Shown here: positions 49,073 through 59,867 of the stretch, piece after piece
How positions within the stretch are numbered: position 1 is the stretch's first letter
Layout of the letters: the number at the start of each line of letters is the position of its first letter
Origin: Mesodorylaimus sp. YZB2_4
Lineage: Eukaryota > Nematoda > Enoplea > Dorylaimida > Dorylaimidae
DNA: 64,000 bases
NCBI GenBank assembly: GCA_030248295.1
Contig: JASANH010000647.1
Coordinates: 310,001-374,000, forward strand
Reading direction: 5' to 3'
The notes under the pieces: model-generated
What the model was told of the DNA's origin: nothing
Database searches by the model: none
Seen by the model: only the letters and a program-made list of their open reading frames with translations
Program-made: the position numbers and the translations under genes

Positions 49073-51337
49073 ATGATGCGATTGGGTCTTCTCACTTTCT
49101 CGTTGATCATTTTGACGTGTACAATTCACTCCAAAGGCGATCGAGACCAAGAAAAGAAGAAAAAAGACGAATTAGTTCTAGTCCAAGCGGTGAAAGAATG
49201 ATGTAGTCAGTGATGCTGATTTAGGACTGTTATTCAACTTCAGGTATTTCGGCACGGTTTGATAACGCCAGAATACGACCTCATACACCCATCTATTAAT
49301 GGCCAGCGGAAGCCTCTACCAGTAAGTCAGCTCAGCTCAATTCGCAGAAAGTGGGTATGGCACCGAACGGTCACATACTCTTGGTACTGCTTGCAAATGG
49401 TACAGAGGGGTGTCGCTGCTCAGACTCCTCTATCAGCTTTTTGCTATACAGTATGGAAGGAGTATATTAAACCTATTTGATGTAGGAAGGCTTGGTGCAA
49501 ACGTTTAAACTGGGACAAGCTTTGAGAGAACGGTATGTCGAAGCGCAACCATTCCTTGATCCACAGCACGCTTATTCTCAGGTAAGCGTCGCTTTATGTC
49601 TGCCATTGCATTATATCGATGCTTATCGATCAGGTATACATGCGAACCATCGATTACAATCGAAGTATCGAAGGCGCCAGTGCCATGTTAGCTGCATTGC
49701 TGCCTGTCAAGGAACCCATCCTGGACAAGGTACCAGGGTGGCCGTCGAACTGGATTCCAATGCCCATACATATGGTACCATTGGGGGAGGACATAGTAAG
49801 ATAGCTGGACCATGAAATACTACAGTGAACGTTGCTTAATTACCCATCATTCAGACCTTGAACATGGGGATCGTATGCACCAATTATGAAGCACTACTAA
49901 ATAATTTTAGTTTGATTCCTGAATATAACGAGACAGTGGAAGAAAATCAAGTACGTTCATGCTATGGCGAGCTAGACTCTTTGGGTTTAATCTATCCTAC
50001 TGAAGGAATTCCTCGAGTATTTAACACAAAAATCGAACATTAGTGCGAGCATGGAAAACATCGGCCTGTTATTGGCTGCAGTCACGCCCGGGGTAAGCGA
50101 ACAGACTTTGCTGTGAGTTACAGTGGCACGAATACAGCTTCTAATTTTCTAGAGCGCTCCAAAAGAGGACATACCAAAATGGGCAGATGATAAAGTTCGG
50201 GCCCGCATGCTGATGTTAGCTCAGATTCAAGAGCACTACAAATTAATTAACCATGATATGGTGAAAATCAGAGGAGGTACGTACAGTATAAGGGACTGCG
50301 GGACGTAGGTTTGGTCGTGGTCATGGCGCATTAATTAATTTAGGTCCAATATTAACGGAAATCCTGGATCGCGCTGAGGCCAAGTGGGATGATGTTCAAA
50401 ATGGAAGGCACTCTAATGCCAGTGAACTGAGTCCACTGAAATTCTACGGATACTCCTGTGTAAGTTTGACTGTCAGGGACGCAAGACCCTGCTAGTAAGT
50501 ATGATTGTAAACCTCGCAGTCGTGCGAGTCATGGGAGAGGATTCGATCTCTTCTGACTGGGATGCCTCAGTCCATCGGGTTGATATCTCAGTCGCAGTAG
50601 CCCTTGACTCTCCTTGTTGCAGACGGAGCTTATGTCCCACCGACTTCAATCGGCCACATGCACCTATGTCCGCCTGCTGGAGAGTTGCAATACTGTACTG
50701 TATTTGTACTGAACTAAGTGCTGTTTCAGCGTGGCATGCCAATTCTGTGGGAACTAGCTGCACTAGGAGCGCACAACTACACCTCTGATACGGTCCCTGA
50801 GTATGCCAGCTGTCTGCTATATGAGCTGTGGAACAGAAATGGCGATCCTCATGTTTCTGTAAGTCATGGATTCTAGCTACGACTAGCAAACCTTCATTTC
50901 ATAGACAGTCACCTCACCATTTTCTCTTTCCAGGTATACTACTACGATGGGACCAGCGGCAAAGTCTCCGCTGTTCCAGTTAAGGGATGTCCCTCCAAAC
51001 CCAGCGGATGTCCACTCACCACCTTCCGTCGTGTTCTCGCCCCTTATCTAGTAAACATCTCAAAATGGTGGACTGACGACTGCGGGACTAACCCGTTTGT
51101 GAATCCGTCGGAGGCGGCCTCGCTTGCACCTCCTGTTGGAAAATATCGATGTGAGCAAGCTTTTCTTCTTTTTAGTCCAAGAATCAACCAGTTTTTATTT
51201 CAGCCTTGGCAGTCATTTTTGCAATTATCATCATCGTGCTAACTTTGTTCGTTATCGTTCAGATTTGTGTCCTAATGAAACCCAGGCGGCGGTCGGGTAT
51301 GGGCCCAGCTCGAATTGGTTCGTTATCGAAACAATAA
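49073..51337 (+). CDS. Membrane histidine-acid-phosphatase homologue lacking catalytic residues
   Basis: Eleven exons, 49073-49189, 49244-49321, 49486-49581, 49634-49795, 49855-49950, 50006-50092, 50153-50276, 50344-50459, 50730-50858, 50934-51150 and 51204-51337, total 451 codons. Branch-2 histidine phosphatases hydrolyse phosphate monoesters in lysosomes or at the cell surface. Seen: signal peptide (residues 1-20), then VLVQAVFRHG (36-44), W-x-P-x-P-x-H-x-VP (WIPMPIHMVP, about 137-146), cysteine-rich C-part, one TM helix (about 409-431, AIIIIVLTLFVIV) and a short basic tail, the layout of lysosomal ACP2-type proteins. The nucleophile motif RHGxRxP reads RHGLITP (second Arg is Ile), and the catalytic acid motif HD is Arg-Gly (YSCRGMP, 293-294). 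The enzyme is therefore probably inactive. Exon 6 uses an AAG acceptor. Confidence 0.85.
50470..50710 (+). repeat. SINE-like fragment in an intron of the phosphatase-like gene
   Basis: In the 270-bp intron 50460-50729. It has a B-box-like GGATTCGATCTCT and the block CATCGGGTTGATATCTCA, matching CGTCGGGTTGATGTCTCA at about 30556. Partial copy. Confidence 0.4.
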
Positions 51338-51401
51338 AAATGCTTTATTCTAGGCTATGAAAGTCTTGCAGAAAGAACTTTGTTGGTCTCGAGTGATATA
51401 A

Positions 51402-51407
51402 AATAAA
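51402..51407 (+). promoter_or_regulatory. Polyadenylation signal
   Basis: AATAAA 65 nt after the stop codon of the phosphatase-like gene. Another AATAAA overlaps the stop codon itself (51333). Confidence 0.5.
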
Positions 51408-52118
51408 TTTTAAAAATTTTTAAACCTTGTGTTATTACTTGTCGTTAGAAGGACTAGGAGACCGTCTAAAAATGCATATTAAAAGTTTTCGAACGAACAG
51501 CTAAAAAATATGAAACGAAAGCCAGCTCTTTTCCAGATCAGGGAATTTGCTGTACGGCGCCTTGTCAGAGAGCATTCGCTCCTAATAAAAAGAAAGGTCA
51601 TAATACTAAAAAGCGGATGATGAGATTATTCAAAATGCGAAGTTGTGATTAATTTTTCCATACTAATCTGCTCTCTAGTATGACAAATTTTGTTTGCCAA
51701 GTCCTCTGTAATTGTGCCGAGGAGTCGATTGCAGACATTGCAGACCTGTTTTCATTTTTAAAACTCGTAATAGTTTAGGAGACACTAAATTGCATGAACC
51801 TACGTAGCTTTCTGTAACTACACTCTAAAGGATTATCCACTGTCGCACTGTCGCACAGAATGGGAGTGACATCGATGCTTCAGGTTACTGATAGAAAACA
51901 CGGCAGTCTTTACCTACTGGAAATAGCACAGCACAATGTACAGTATGTTGACATTTGACAAAAGAACACACGAAAACACGAGATGTAATATTAATACTTG
52001 TTTACAGTACGCACAAATATTTTTGATATATCATATCCCATTACAAGGAACCACAAGCTCTGCAATGCACCAAAGTGCTTTGCACTGCCAGCTCTTTTCA
52101 AAAAGCGACTGAAATCGT
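51408..52118. other. Intergenic region between two convergent genes
   Basis: AT-rich 3' flanks of the phosphatase-like and GPCR genes; no gene or bounded repeat recognised. Confidence 0.4.
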
Positions 52119-53339
52119 TTAGAAGCTTTTCTGTTTTGAAGATTTGGCGCGACCTGTACTGCTCGTATCCATAAGAACCATGGACAAGGAAGCCACAGCC
52201 GCTTCACTTTTGGCCCCGCGTCGTCGATGAATTGCCGTGCGCGTTGAACTATTCATACTCGAATCAGTTCCCGTTGTCACCGTAGCGCCTCTGGCGTAGG
52301 GAAAGCCTATCCAGTAGATGACATTTAGTAGGAACTGACAATAATAAGCCAAGTGGCTGATGGCGCATACAAGGTCCCATGTCAGGCAGCCGGTTACCGA
52401 GGCTAGAAGTTCTTTCATGCCATCGATTGAAGCGGTCATTGCGCGAACTATGTAATTCTGGAGATTCAAGGATGCGTCTAGGACAGCGATTAGTAAGAGG
52501 ATGGACACGATTTTACGTTCTCTTTTTTCCTGCCTGCGACGTCTGCTTGGGGACACGATCATATATCCTGTATTGTCCTCTTGTTGCCGGTTCTGACTGG
52601 CCAGTCTGCTAGCTTCGACCAGATCACCCAAACTGACGCGGCGCAGCGTGCCAAGCGTTCGGTCATTGATGCGGTGCCCGTTGGTATATCGGCGCAAGAC
52701 GCGGCGCACACCAATCGTGCATGCGAATATCATGAATCCGGGTAGGACATAGGAGAACGCGGCGTCCAACGCATGGCATATTGTTATCCATCGTTCAGCC
52801 GTTGTCCCGCTCAAACTGTAAATGCAGGCTGCGGGCTGGTCCTTCTCCGTGCTCATTAGTACAGGAATCCAAGCTTCCAAGACAAAAGCTAGTAGGAAAA
52901 TGGCGATCACGATTAACACCGAGCGTGTCTTAAGCCAACATCTATTTCCAGGACGAGCGTTGTAATGAAGGGGCCGAGCCAAGGCCAAATACCTTTCCGT
53001 AGATGCAGCCCACAAACACCATTGGGACACGAAACTGAGCACGTGCGACATGTAGACCAGATGGTGACATTGAAGAGAGGGCAATAGCCAAGGGCGATCA
53101 ATGCGAAATGATTGAATCATAGCGCAGAAAAGGAAATTCACATCGCAAGTGTAAGCTGTGAACAAATTCAGATTGAATGGTCGCCGGTAACGGTAGCTGA
53201 AAATTATCATTAGACTAATGCAAACAAAATTTCCCAAGATTCCCAAAGCAGACAGCACAAATCCACTCAAATGGACTGCCTGCCTGATTGCTCCGTGGTT
53301 GGTATTGTTGCACGTAAGCGATTCATTCATGGTTTCCAT
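52119..53339 (-). CDS. Rhodopsin-like (class A) GPCR, orphan, intronless coding region
   Basis: One minus-strand exon of 406 codons, starting at ATG 53339 (METMNES). A good acceptor (CCTTTCAG) lies at 53356, so the frame upstream of it is probably not translated. Seven hydrophobic segments are evident. The N-tail carries N-glycosylation sites (NESL, NNTN). TM3 ends in ERYLALARPLHY (the DRY position), with a preceding cysteine (SLQCHHL) and a cysteine in loop 2 (PAACIYSL) for the usual disulfide. A long, very basic third loop (PSRRRRQEKRERK) precedes TM6. The TM7 NPxxY motif is not present; the corresponding region reads NVIYW. The general look is that of invertebrate peptide-receptor-like orphans. 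The ligand cannot be inferred. Confidence 0.8.
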   Translation of the reverse strand: METMNESLTCNNTNHGAIRQAVHLSGFVLSALGILGNFVCISLMIIFSYRYRRPFNLNLFTAYTCDVNFLFCAMIQSFRIDRPWLLPSLQCHHLVYMSHVLSFVSQWCLWAASTERYLALARPLHYNARPGNRCWLKTRSVLIVIAIFLLAFVLEAWIPVLMSTEKDQPAACIYSLSGTTAERWITICHALDAAFSYVLPGFMIFACTIGVRRVLRRYTNGHRINDRTLGTLRRVSLGDLVEASRLASQNRQQEDNTGYMIVSPSRRRRQEKRERKIVSILLLIAVLDASLNLQNYIVRAMTASIDGMKELLASVTGCLTWDLVCAISHLAYYCQFLLNVIYWIGFPYARGATVTTGTDSSMNSSTRTAIHRRRGAKSEAAVASLSMVLMDTSSTGRAKSSKQKSF

Positions 53340-55413
53340 GGTCTGACCGGATGTCCTGAAAGGTACGTGTGAGAAAACCTTGCCTGCTTGATCACGAGAC
53401 GCCCTTCGTAACCGGATTAGCAACACTAGAGCCTACAAAGGGTCTCGCGACTTTATGGCCCCCTTAGCCATTAGCTTATGAGACAAGGCATTGCCTACGC
53501 GACGACTAACGGTCAGGGGCTCGGCATTCTTTTGATCCGCGAGCGAAAGAAGCTCGGTGCAAAAAACAGCCAAGACGGAAACGCTCGAGTAGCTATTTAG
53601 ATAGTCTGACGTTTGCTTCATGTACAGTCTAGCGCACACATCGACACCCAATTAGTGACCAAAGGTAGTTATTCGAGAAAACAGAGAGCTGCTTATTGTC
53701 CGCGAGCACCAAAGCAATAAAAAAACAAGCACAGTAAAAGGTTTTTGATGGCTGGTCAAATTTGACACGGTGGAAATAAGTAGGCTGGTCACTTGCATAA
53801 AGCTAATCGATCTTGCTGTCAGAGCGGCTAGTTGCCATCCCTCATTCGAAAGCCTCTATTGGGTCACTTACGCACGTCAGAAACCCTGAGGCAAGTCTAC
53901 TGTCCGCCTGCGTCTTTTCAATAGGACCACGTCGACCACCATGTCTTCTCGGCTGCTGGTTGCCTTAGCTACGGCCATATTTGACTCATCGAGAAACAAA
54001 TTGCACTGAGCTTATGCAAATGACGTTTCTTTTCAGAGACAGCTTTTTCATTTAAAGTTATCGCCCTTGGCATTCAACCATTCTCACGTGTATCACACAT
54101 TGTATCGGAGTTGACGATCCCATTTGCACTCGGGAATCCTTGAGGCACTGTCTGGCAGCGTCAATAGGAGTGCCCGTCCCAAGCTAATTTGAACCAGCGG
54201 TCGTTATTTATTGAGGGATCATCCCCACGCGAGCAAGGTAAAATGAACAGATAAATTGTTACAGATGTTTTAAGAAAGGGTTTCATTGAACTATAAAATT
54301 CCATTCGGTCGAATAGCTCGGATTGCCCTTCCCCAGCACATGCAAAAGATGCGAACGTCGCCTGTGCCTCTCCTTGGGAAAAGTCCCAAGCGCAATTTCA
54401 AGATGTCCAGACAGGCGTTTTTTCGTTTTAAAGCGAGCTTTGATTATTGCTTCCGCCTCCTTTCTGCCATTGCTAGCCTCCGCGTCTTGATACATGATGC
54501 ATGGTTATAGATGGAGATACACGACGTGAGTGGTCTTTCAGCACTGCCAACAGTAGAAATTAACAGTGATTAGTGCAGGAGCTCATTACTGGTGCGTCTC
54601 TTCTGAAGTCTCTTTGTGCTGTAAACAGTCACTGGATACTTTCCTCCAATGAAAGAGCCGCCTCACAATTACTCATATTGACGAAGAAGGCACTGCTGTA
54701 CACAATAGAAGAAGCAGATAGGGGCAGCCGAAGGCACCATGTTCGTTATGGTAACCATTGGCGAGGAAAAGCCAGGTGTCATTCTGCTAGAGAAAGCATG
54801 CGTTAGGATATTCTGTGCGGCTTCCTGTAAGCTGCTTCGCTCTTTAAATTCAAGGGTCAAATAACTCGTCAGTTTCTCAACATCATCTAATGGATGTTGA
54901 GGACATCTAATGTAATGGATGCTGGAACAACATCTAATGGATTTATATATACGAGTATCTGTATATTCAAAGGTGTTTTCCACTTAATGGTTCTTCGCTG
55001 CTTATCATTAGCTGGAGACCTTTCTCGATGGATGCTATAGAGGATGGGGCTAAAAGCGAGGAGGTACGCTAATAGAGTCCTAACAGGAAGCCCACATTAG
55101 CTCTCGGTATTGAGGTCACGTCGCCGGCTCGCTAGAGTGCCGTCCATCGTATCATGGACCATATCAATGCTAGAGCCCGCTGCTGCTGCTCTCTTTCTAT
55201 AGGGCAGAGTTTAACTGAAAACTCTAGGAGCGATAAAAATTTGGGTGGTGCGGCCTCCCTTGTTTGCTCGGCACGAATTTTGTGAGTCGCGAAGGAGCGA
55301 ATAGAAGCAAAATTGCTGATCGACCGATCCTTGCGACCACAGTCCACTTGTCTCTGCATTTTGTACTGTTTGTAGAGTTATCCGTCCAGTCAAGTCAATT
55401 CGACAAGAGCAAG
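53340..55413. other. Intergenic region, no gene recognised
   Basis: It separates the GPCR from the plus-strand cyclase-like gene. Contains a short imperfect repeat of ACATCTAATGGAT (three copies, 54885-54940). Open frames are short and without motifs. The final 150 bp presumably hold the promoter or outron of the next gene. Confidence 0.4.
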
Positions 55414-58400
55414 ATGGTGGGACGACAGACGGCGCGCGCAATTAGTATCGATAATCTAACATTGGCTGAAGAGCCGGTCGATCCGTTCCACGCGGCGAGG
55501 CATCGGCCATTTCCAGTGGACTGTTGGATTGAGTCATCATTGCACACCTCCACGCCAACTGTGACTGCTTCGTGCAGTCACATTTTAGATCCTGAAGGCT
55601 GGAAAAACCGAAATCAGCAGTTGCTAAAAGCAGGAAGGGGGTCGGCTATTCGGGTAAGAACAAAAGAGACGGATGCTCCAGTAGGTTTGAAGATACTTAA
55701 AGATGATGCCTTGACGAAAAGAGATTAGAGCGGCCGAGGCGTCTTCCTACAACGAAGGCTTCAGTCAGATTTGTGAAATCTGCCTCTCTTAGTCAAATCT
55801 TTTTTCAGGCTTTCTCTAATCTCGACTTTAGAACCCGGGTCGACGCGGCAACAGTATCATCGCTCAGAAGTTTCAACAGTGCCCTTAAGTGGAAAGCTCG
55901 ATTTCTTTTGTTATGGCACAAAGCAAATACCGATTTGACTTGCCACGAGTTCACCAAGTTGCTCTTTATCACATCCTTACCACTCTTGGTCCTCATTCTT
56001 TTGTGCATCCAAAGTCTGTTTCGAGTCAGTGGTCAGATATCAATGATTGAACAGGTGCAACTGAACGTTGATCGCAGTCACGTGCTGGCGAGATTGGGGG
56101 GCGCCCTGAGGAAAGAGGGTGAAACTCTGCCTCATGAATCAGCAGTAACCGATGCGAGACTGGATACCGATCATGTTCTCTCAAAAGCTATGGCCACAGG
56201 ATTGACAGCATCATTGGCCAATTTCACTAATGAACTTGCTGTCGTTCGCGCCCTCAACCTATCGAACGCCAGCGATTTCGGACCAGAAGCAACGTAACTT
56301 TAAGTGACTTTTGAAAGCCATCAAGGTTTGTATGATTATCTTTCAGTTGGTACACTAAACGTGGTCTTTACCTGAGCGGCGAAGCCAGCTTCCCATTTAC
56401 GGCATCCGGCAGAGAAGGCCAGTTTTGGGCGACGGTTTACGCTTACAACTCCTTGCTGCAGGCTAAAGATTTAATCGGTAATGATATCAGATATAAGGAA
56501 AAAAGTGCTTGCGCAACCCCCATTGTTTCCATCAGGTCTGGAACGCGCTATTGGAAGCGAATCATTTGTTCAAGGTGGCCTGCAGCCTGAATCTTACAGA
56601 AGTTTTGCCAGTAAGTGAGACTGTCTGGATGTTCCTGGTGGGTTGTCTTACGTTTAGTCTAATGGCTTACTTCACTGCAGTGTACAACGGCAGTGCCGAT
56701 GCCTTGCTGCTCAAAGCCAGCTGCATACTTCATTCGTCTGATCGGCCCCTATTCCTTAACACGATCTCCATGGACTCCCATTTATCGAACTCCGTTGATC
56801 GATATTTGGATTTAGTATTTTCAAACCAAACAGCACCCAACCTAAACGGAACTAATAAGCTGACATACTTCGATTACTTTTCGGCTCTGACAAGTTACAT
56901 TGACCTAGTCACATCGGTCGAAGATAACATACTCTCCAGCAGCATGTTGAGTATGACATCTAAAGAATCGAGCATGCGGAGGTTGGAGTTCATCTTAACC
57001 CTTAGTATAGTATCGATCGCTTTGGTTGTCTGTCCAACATTATTTTTTTGGTATGTTTTCAACAATAGAAGGATGATCGGTCGGATTCGATCCTACGCGG
57101 AAGAACTGGGAGAACAGAGAAGGAGTATTATTTCTGAGAGGAACAAGGCTGATTCCCTACTGAGCCAAATTTTGCCTCGTGAAATAGTCGTGGCCATCAA
57201 GAATTCGCGCCCCGTTGTTCCGGAGGCCTACGACGAAGTTTCTGTCTACTTCAGTGTTGTTGATGGCTTCACTGAGATAGTCGATCGATTCCTCCCGTTT
57301 CAGGTAAGAGCAGCTATACTGTACTTGTTAGCGGGCTGCTTGATTAAGCGAGGGGCTCAACTCGCTCATTAGCTACCTGCTGACCCGTGCTCCTGATACA
57401 AGGCGATATAATAAAGTGATGAATACGGGGCTGCAAATACAGGGCATTCGAGGTACCCTTTTTTCAAGTCTAGCAGCTCCTCTAAGCCTGCTGATTGGCT
57501 TATTAGGGCAATGAGTGACCCTACCCTCTATCAGGGCATTTCCATGATTCCTCTCTTGTCTCTCTATTCAGATTGTCGATCTACTAAACCAGCTGTACAC
57601 AAAACTGGACGTTATCTTGGATCAATACGAGGCATACAAGGTGGAGACTAGTGGTAGTGTGTGCATGATAGTTAGCGGCGCGCCAGCACGCAACGAGCAC
57701 AGGCACAGCGACGTGATCTGCAGTCTAGCCTTACATGCTCAAATGGTTATGGCGAGGCAGGTCGTGCCTCCTCACAATATGATCGATCGTTTGTCTCTAC
57801 GCATCGGAATACACACGGGTAAGATTTGGTATGCTATAAGTCGAGAGGATCTGCACTTTTCAGTTTTTTATCACCTGCAAATGTGTACACAATTATTGAT
57901 CCCTTGGAGTTGTCTTGTCACAGCAAGAACACATCATATCGATAGAAAAAATCGGATCCGGAGTAGCTATGCAGCAGAATAATCAGGAAATACAGCAGGA
58001 GTAAACTATTTCAATGGATATAGATTCCCCAATTATCGCGATGAGACTCCGGAATCTTGCGATTCGATTGATTTGGCATCATTATTTAGCTGAATGGCCA
58101 AACAGCAGAGTTTGAGGGGTCATGTGCGGATAGAAGGGTTCGTTCTTAACTTGGCTCTAGCTTATTCTTAAACCCATTCAATAGTCTGCTTCAACGCATG
58201 CATTTAGTGCGCACATTCTACCATATATGTAGTACAGTCGACGTGTGTTTGCCGACTGATCTTGAGCTGATTTAAGAGTTGGGGCTGCTGGATTAGGAAT
58301 GCATAAGCTTGGTGCTGTCTGTTACGTGTGTGTTCGTGTATGCGACTATAGGGCTGCATTTGCGGTCCAGCAGATAGCACACTGAGCTGAGTGAGAAGTG

Positions 58401-58848
58401 AGAGCAGTAAAACGAATCTTTCAACTCTACATTTTGTTGTAGGCTACGTAGTGGCTGGCGTGGTTGGAGTGAGAAACAAACGCTACTGCTTGTTCGGTGA
58501 TACTGTCAATGTGGCCTCAGAAATGATGGCGAAAGGAGTGGGTAAGCCGAGATATATTCTCCAGCCCCGTCACACTTTGCAGACATCATTCAAACGGGCC
58601 ATTTATCGACCTATAATGACCCATCATCACCTTAATATCCCAGCGGCTGATCGCGTTTCGTCTTATTTTTAGCTAAACGAATTCAAATCAGTGCAGTGAC
58701 CAGGGAACATTTGAAGAAGCATCACAAAGGTAGATTCACGACGCAGCTGCGCGGTGTAATAATGATGAAGGGGAGAGGACCCTTAACATCTTATTGGCTG
58801 ACTGGAAAAAAAGATTCTCCATTTGAGAATAATGTTTGCAGTGAGTGA
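55414..58848 (+). CDS. NIT-domain receptor guanylyl-cyclase-like protein with degenerate catalytic site
   Basis: Exons 55414-55653, 55809-56293, 56347-56477, 56536-56610, 56681-57303, 57572-57818, 58443-58541 and 58673-58848 give 691 codons. Layout: a cytosolic N-terminus; TM1 (about 131-151, LLFITSLPLLVLILLCIQSL); an extracellular region (152-410) with the hallmarks of a NIT (nitrate/nitrite-sensing) helical domain (RGLYLSGEAS, QAKDLIGLERAIGSESF); TM2 (about 413-435); a linker helix with SLLSQILPREIV; and a class III cyclase domain (496-691). NIT-type guanylyl cyclases are membrane receptors making cGMP. Purine-recognition residues survive (KVET, CLFGDTVN). However, FSDIVGFT is FSVVDGFT, IGDAYM is SGSVCM, and the transition-state Arg in NTASRM is Glu (NVASEM), so both metal-binding aspartates and the arginine are lost. 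It is likely a pseudo-cyclase. Confidence 0.85.
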
Positions 58849-59225
58849 TGATTTTGGCTGTAAAGGGTGGTGATTGGTGTTCGGAGAGGGAATCACTCAA
58901 TAACATTTGCCTCTGACAGTGGGCCTCATTTACCCTGGTATAAACATTGGGCACAACGCACAGTTGTCTTTAATAATCAATGGTATCCTGCCTAAACGTA
59001 TTGACCTTTGCATAACTAACTTCCGGTCCTGCACAGGCATCAGTGTACGTTGCCCATGTGACAGGAGTCCAACACATCTATCCTGAGCGTGAACTTCTAT
59101 TTGGCATGGACATTATTCACGCAAATCTTTCCTGACAAGTGACTGATTTCATGTCAGTTAGAACTCGTATACAACAAGGTTACATACATTATTGAGTAGT
59201 GACCCGCTGACCAGGAGAAAGGAAA
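58849..59225. other. Convergent 3' flanks
   Basis: Lies between the cyclase-like gene and the Ly6-like gene; no feature recognised. Confidence 0.4.
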
Positions 59226-59867
59226 TCACGGGTTCCTTAATAGGAGCAAGAATGAGAGCATAATTGCCATCAGACACGTCCTGCACACAATAGAATGGTG
59301 TGTGTCGAAGATGGTGGATGCAGAGTTGCACTTGTTCGAGTTACAAACGCACGTATATCGCATGGCTTGATGAATATTAATACGCCGAGAACGGAATTGA
59401 GCAGTGCTAATGTCCTCCTTGACCTCGGCCGTCTCCTTGTGACATCCTTTTTTGTACATGACTCCACTTAAATCCAAGGCTGACGATTGATAGCACCCCT
59501 TGGCAACCGAGTAAGATCGAGGTGCTCGTTTGCCGTCATCGATCTTGTACTGGACTATAGTCACGCATATATCGTGATCGCGATCGCACTGCACTTCCTC
59601 CAGGAATCGGCAGTGGTCCTGCGCTAACTCGTCCACAATCCGAAATGATTGGCTGGAGTCGAGTGTGAAAGTGGGATTCTCTTTGCTCGAACACACGTAG
59701 CATTTCAGGCCGAGCACGCCTGTCCTCGATAAGCCACTGATTGTGAGCAATATGACTAAGGATACGAATTGGGATGGTGCGCTGATGGCCAGCCAGGCGG
59801 TGGGAGACGCCGATTTGGTCGATGTCCGAGAATGGGAACCTGGAGGCAGGAAGCTCGGAGGAACCAT
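59226..59867 (-). CDS. Ly6/uPAR-domain (three-finger) protein, probably GPI-anchored
   Basis: A single minus-strand frame of 213 codons. It has a hydrophobic signal segment (about 33-50, FVSLVILLTISGLS) after a rather long polar N-tail, then LKCYVCSS, about ten cysteines in Ly6-like order, and the closing block CVCNSNKCNSA, which ends in the Cys-Asn diagnostic of the three-finger (LU) fold. The hydrophobic C-terminus (LMAIMLSFLLLL) fits a GPI-attachment signal. Such proteins modulate channels and receptors at neuronal surfaces (ODR-2 and Quiver type), but the partner cannot be inferred. No other in-frame ATG precedes the signal segment, although an unseen upstream exon is possible. Confidence 0.78.
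   Translation of the reverse strand: MVPPSFLPPGSHSRTSTKSASPTAWLAISAPSQFVSLVILLTISGLSRTGVLGLKCYVCSSKENPTFTLDSSQSFRIVDELAQDHCRFLEEVQCDRDHDICVTIVQYKIDDGKRAPRSYSVAKGCYQSSALDLSGVMYKKGCHKETAEVKEDISTAQFRSRRINIHQAMRYTCVCNSNKCNSASTIFDTHHSIVCRTCLMAIMLSFLLLLRNP

Noticed and set aside
53340-53426. Longer N-terminus for the GPCR
   Set aside because: It would read through a good splice acceptor at 53356; the shorter start gives a normal N-glycosylated tail.
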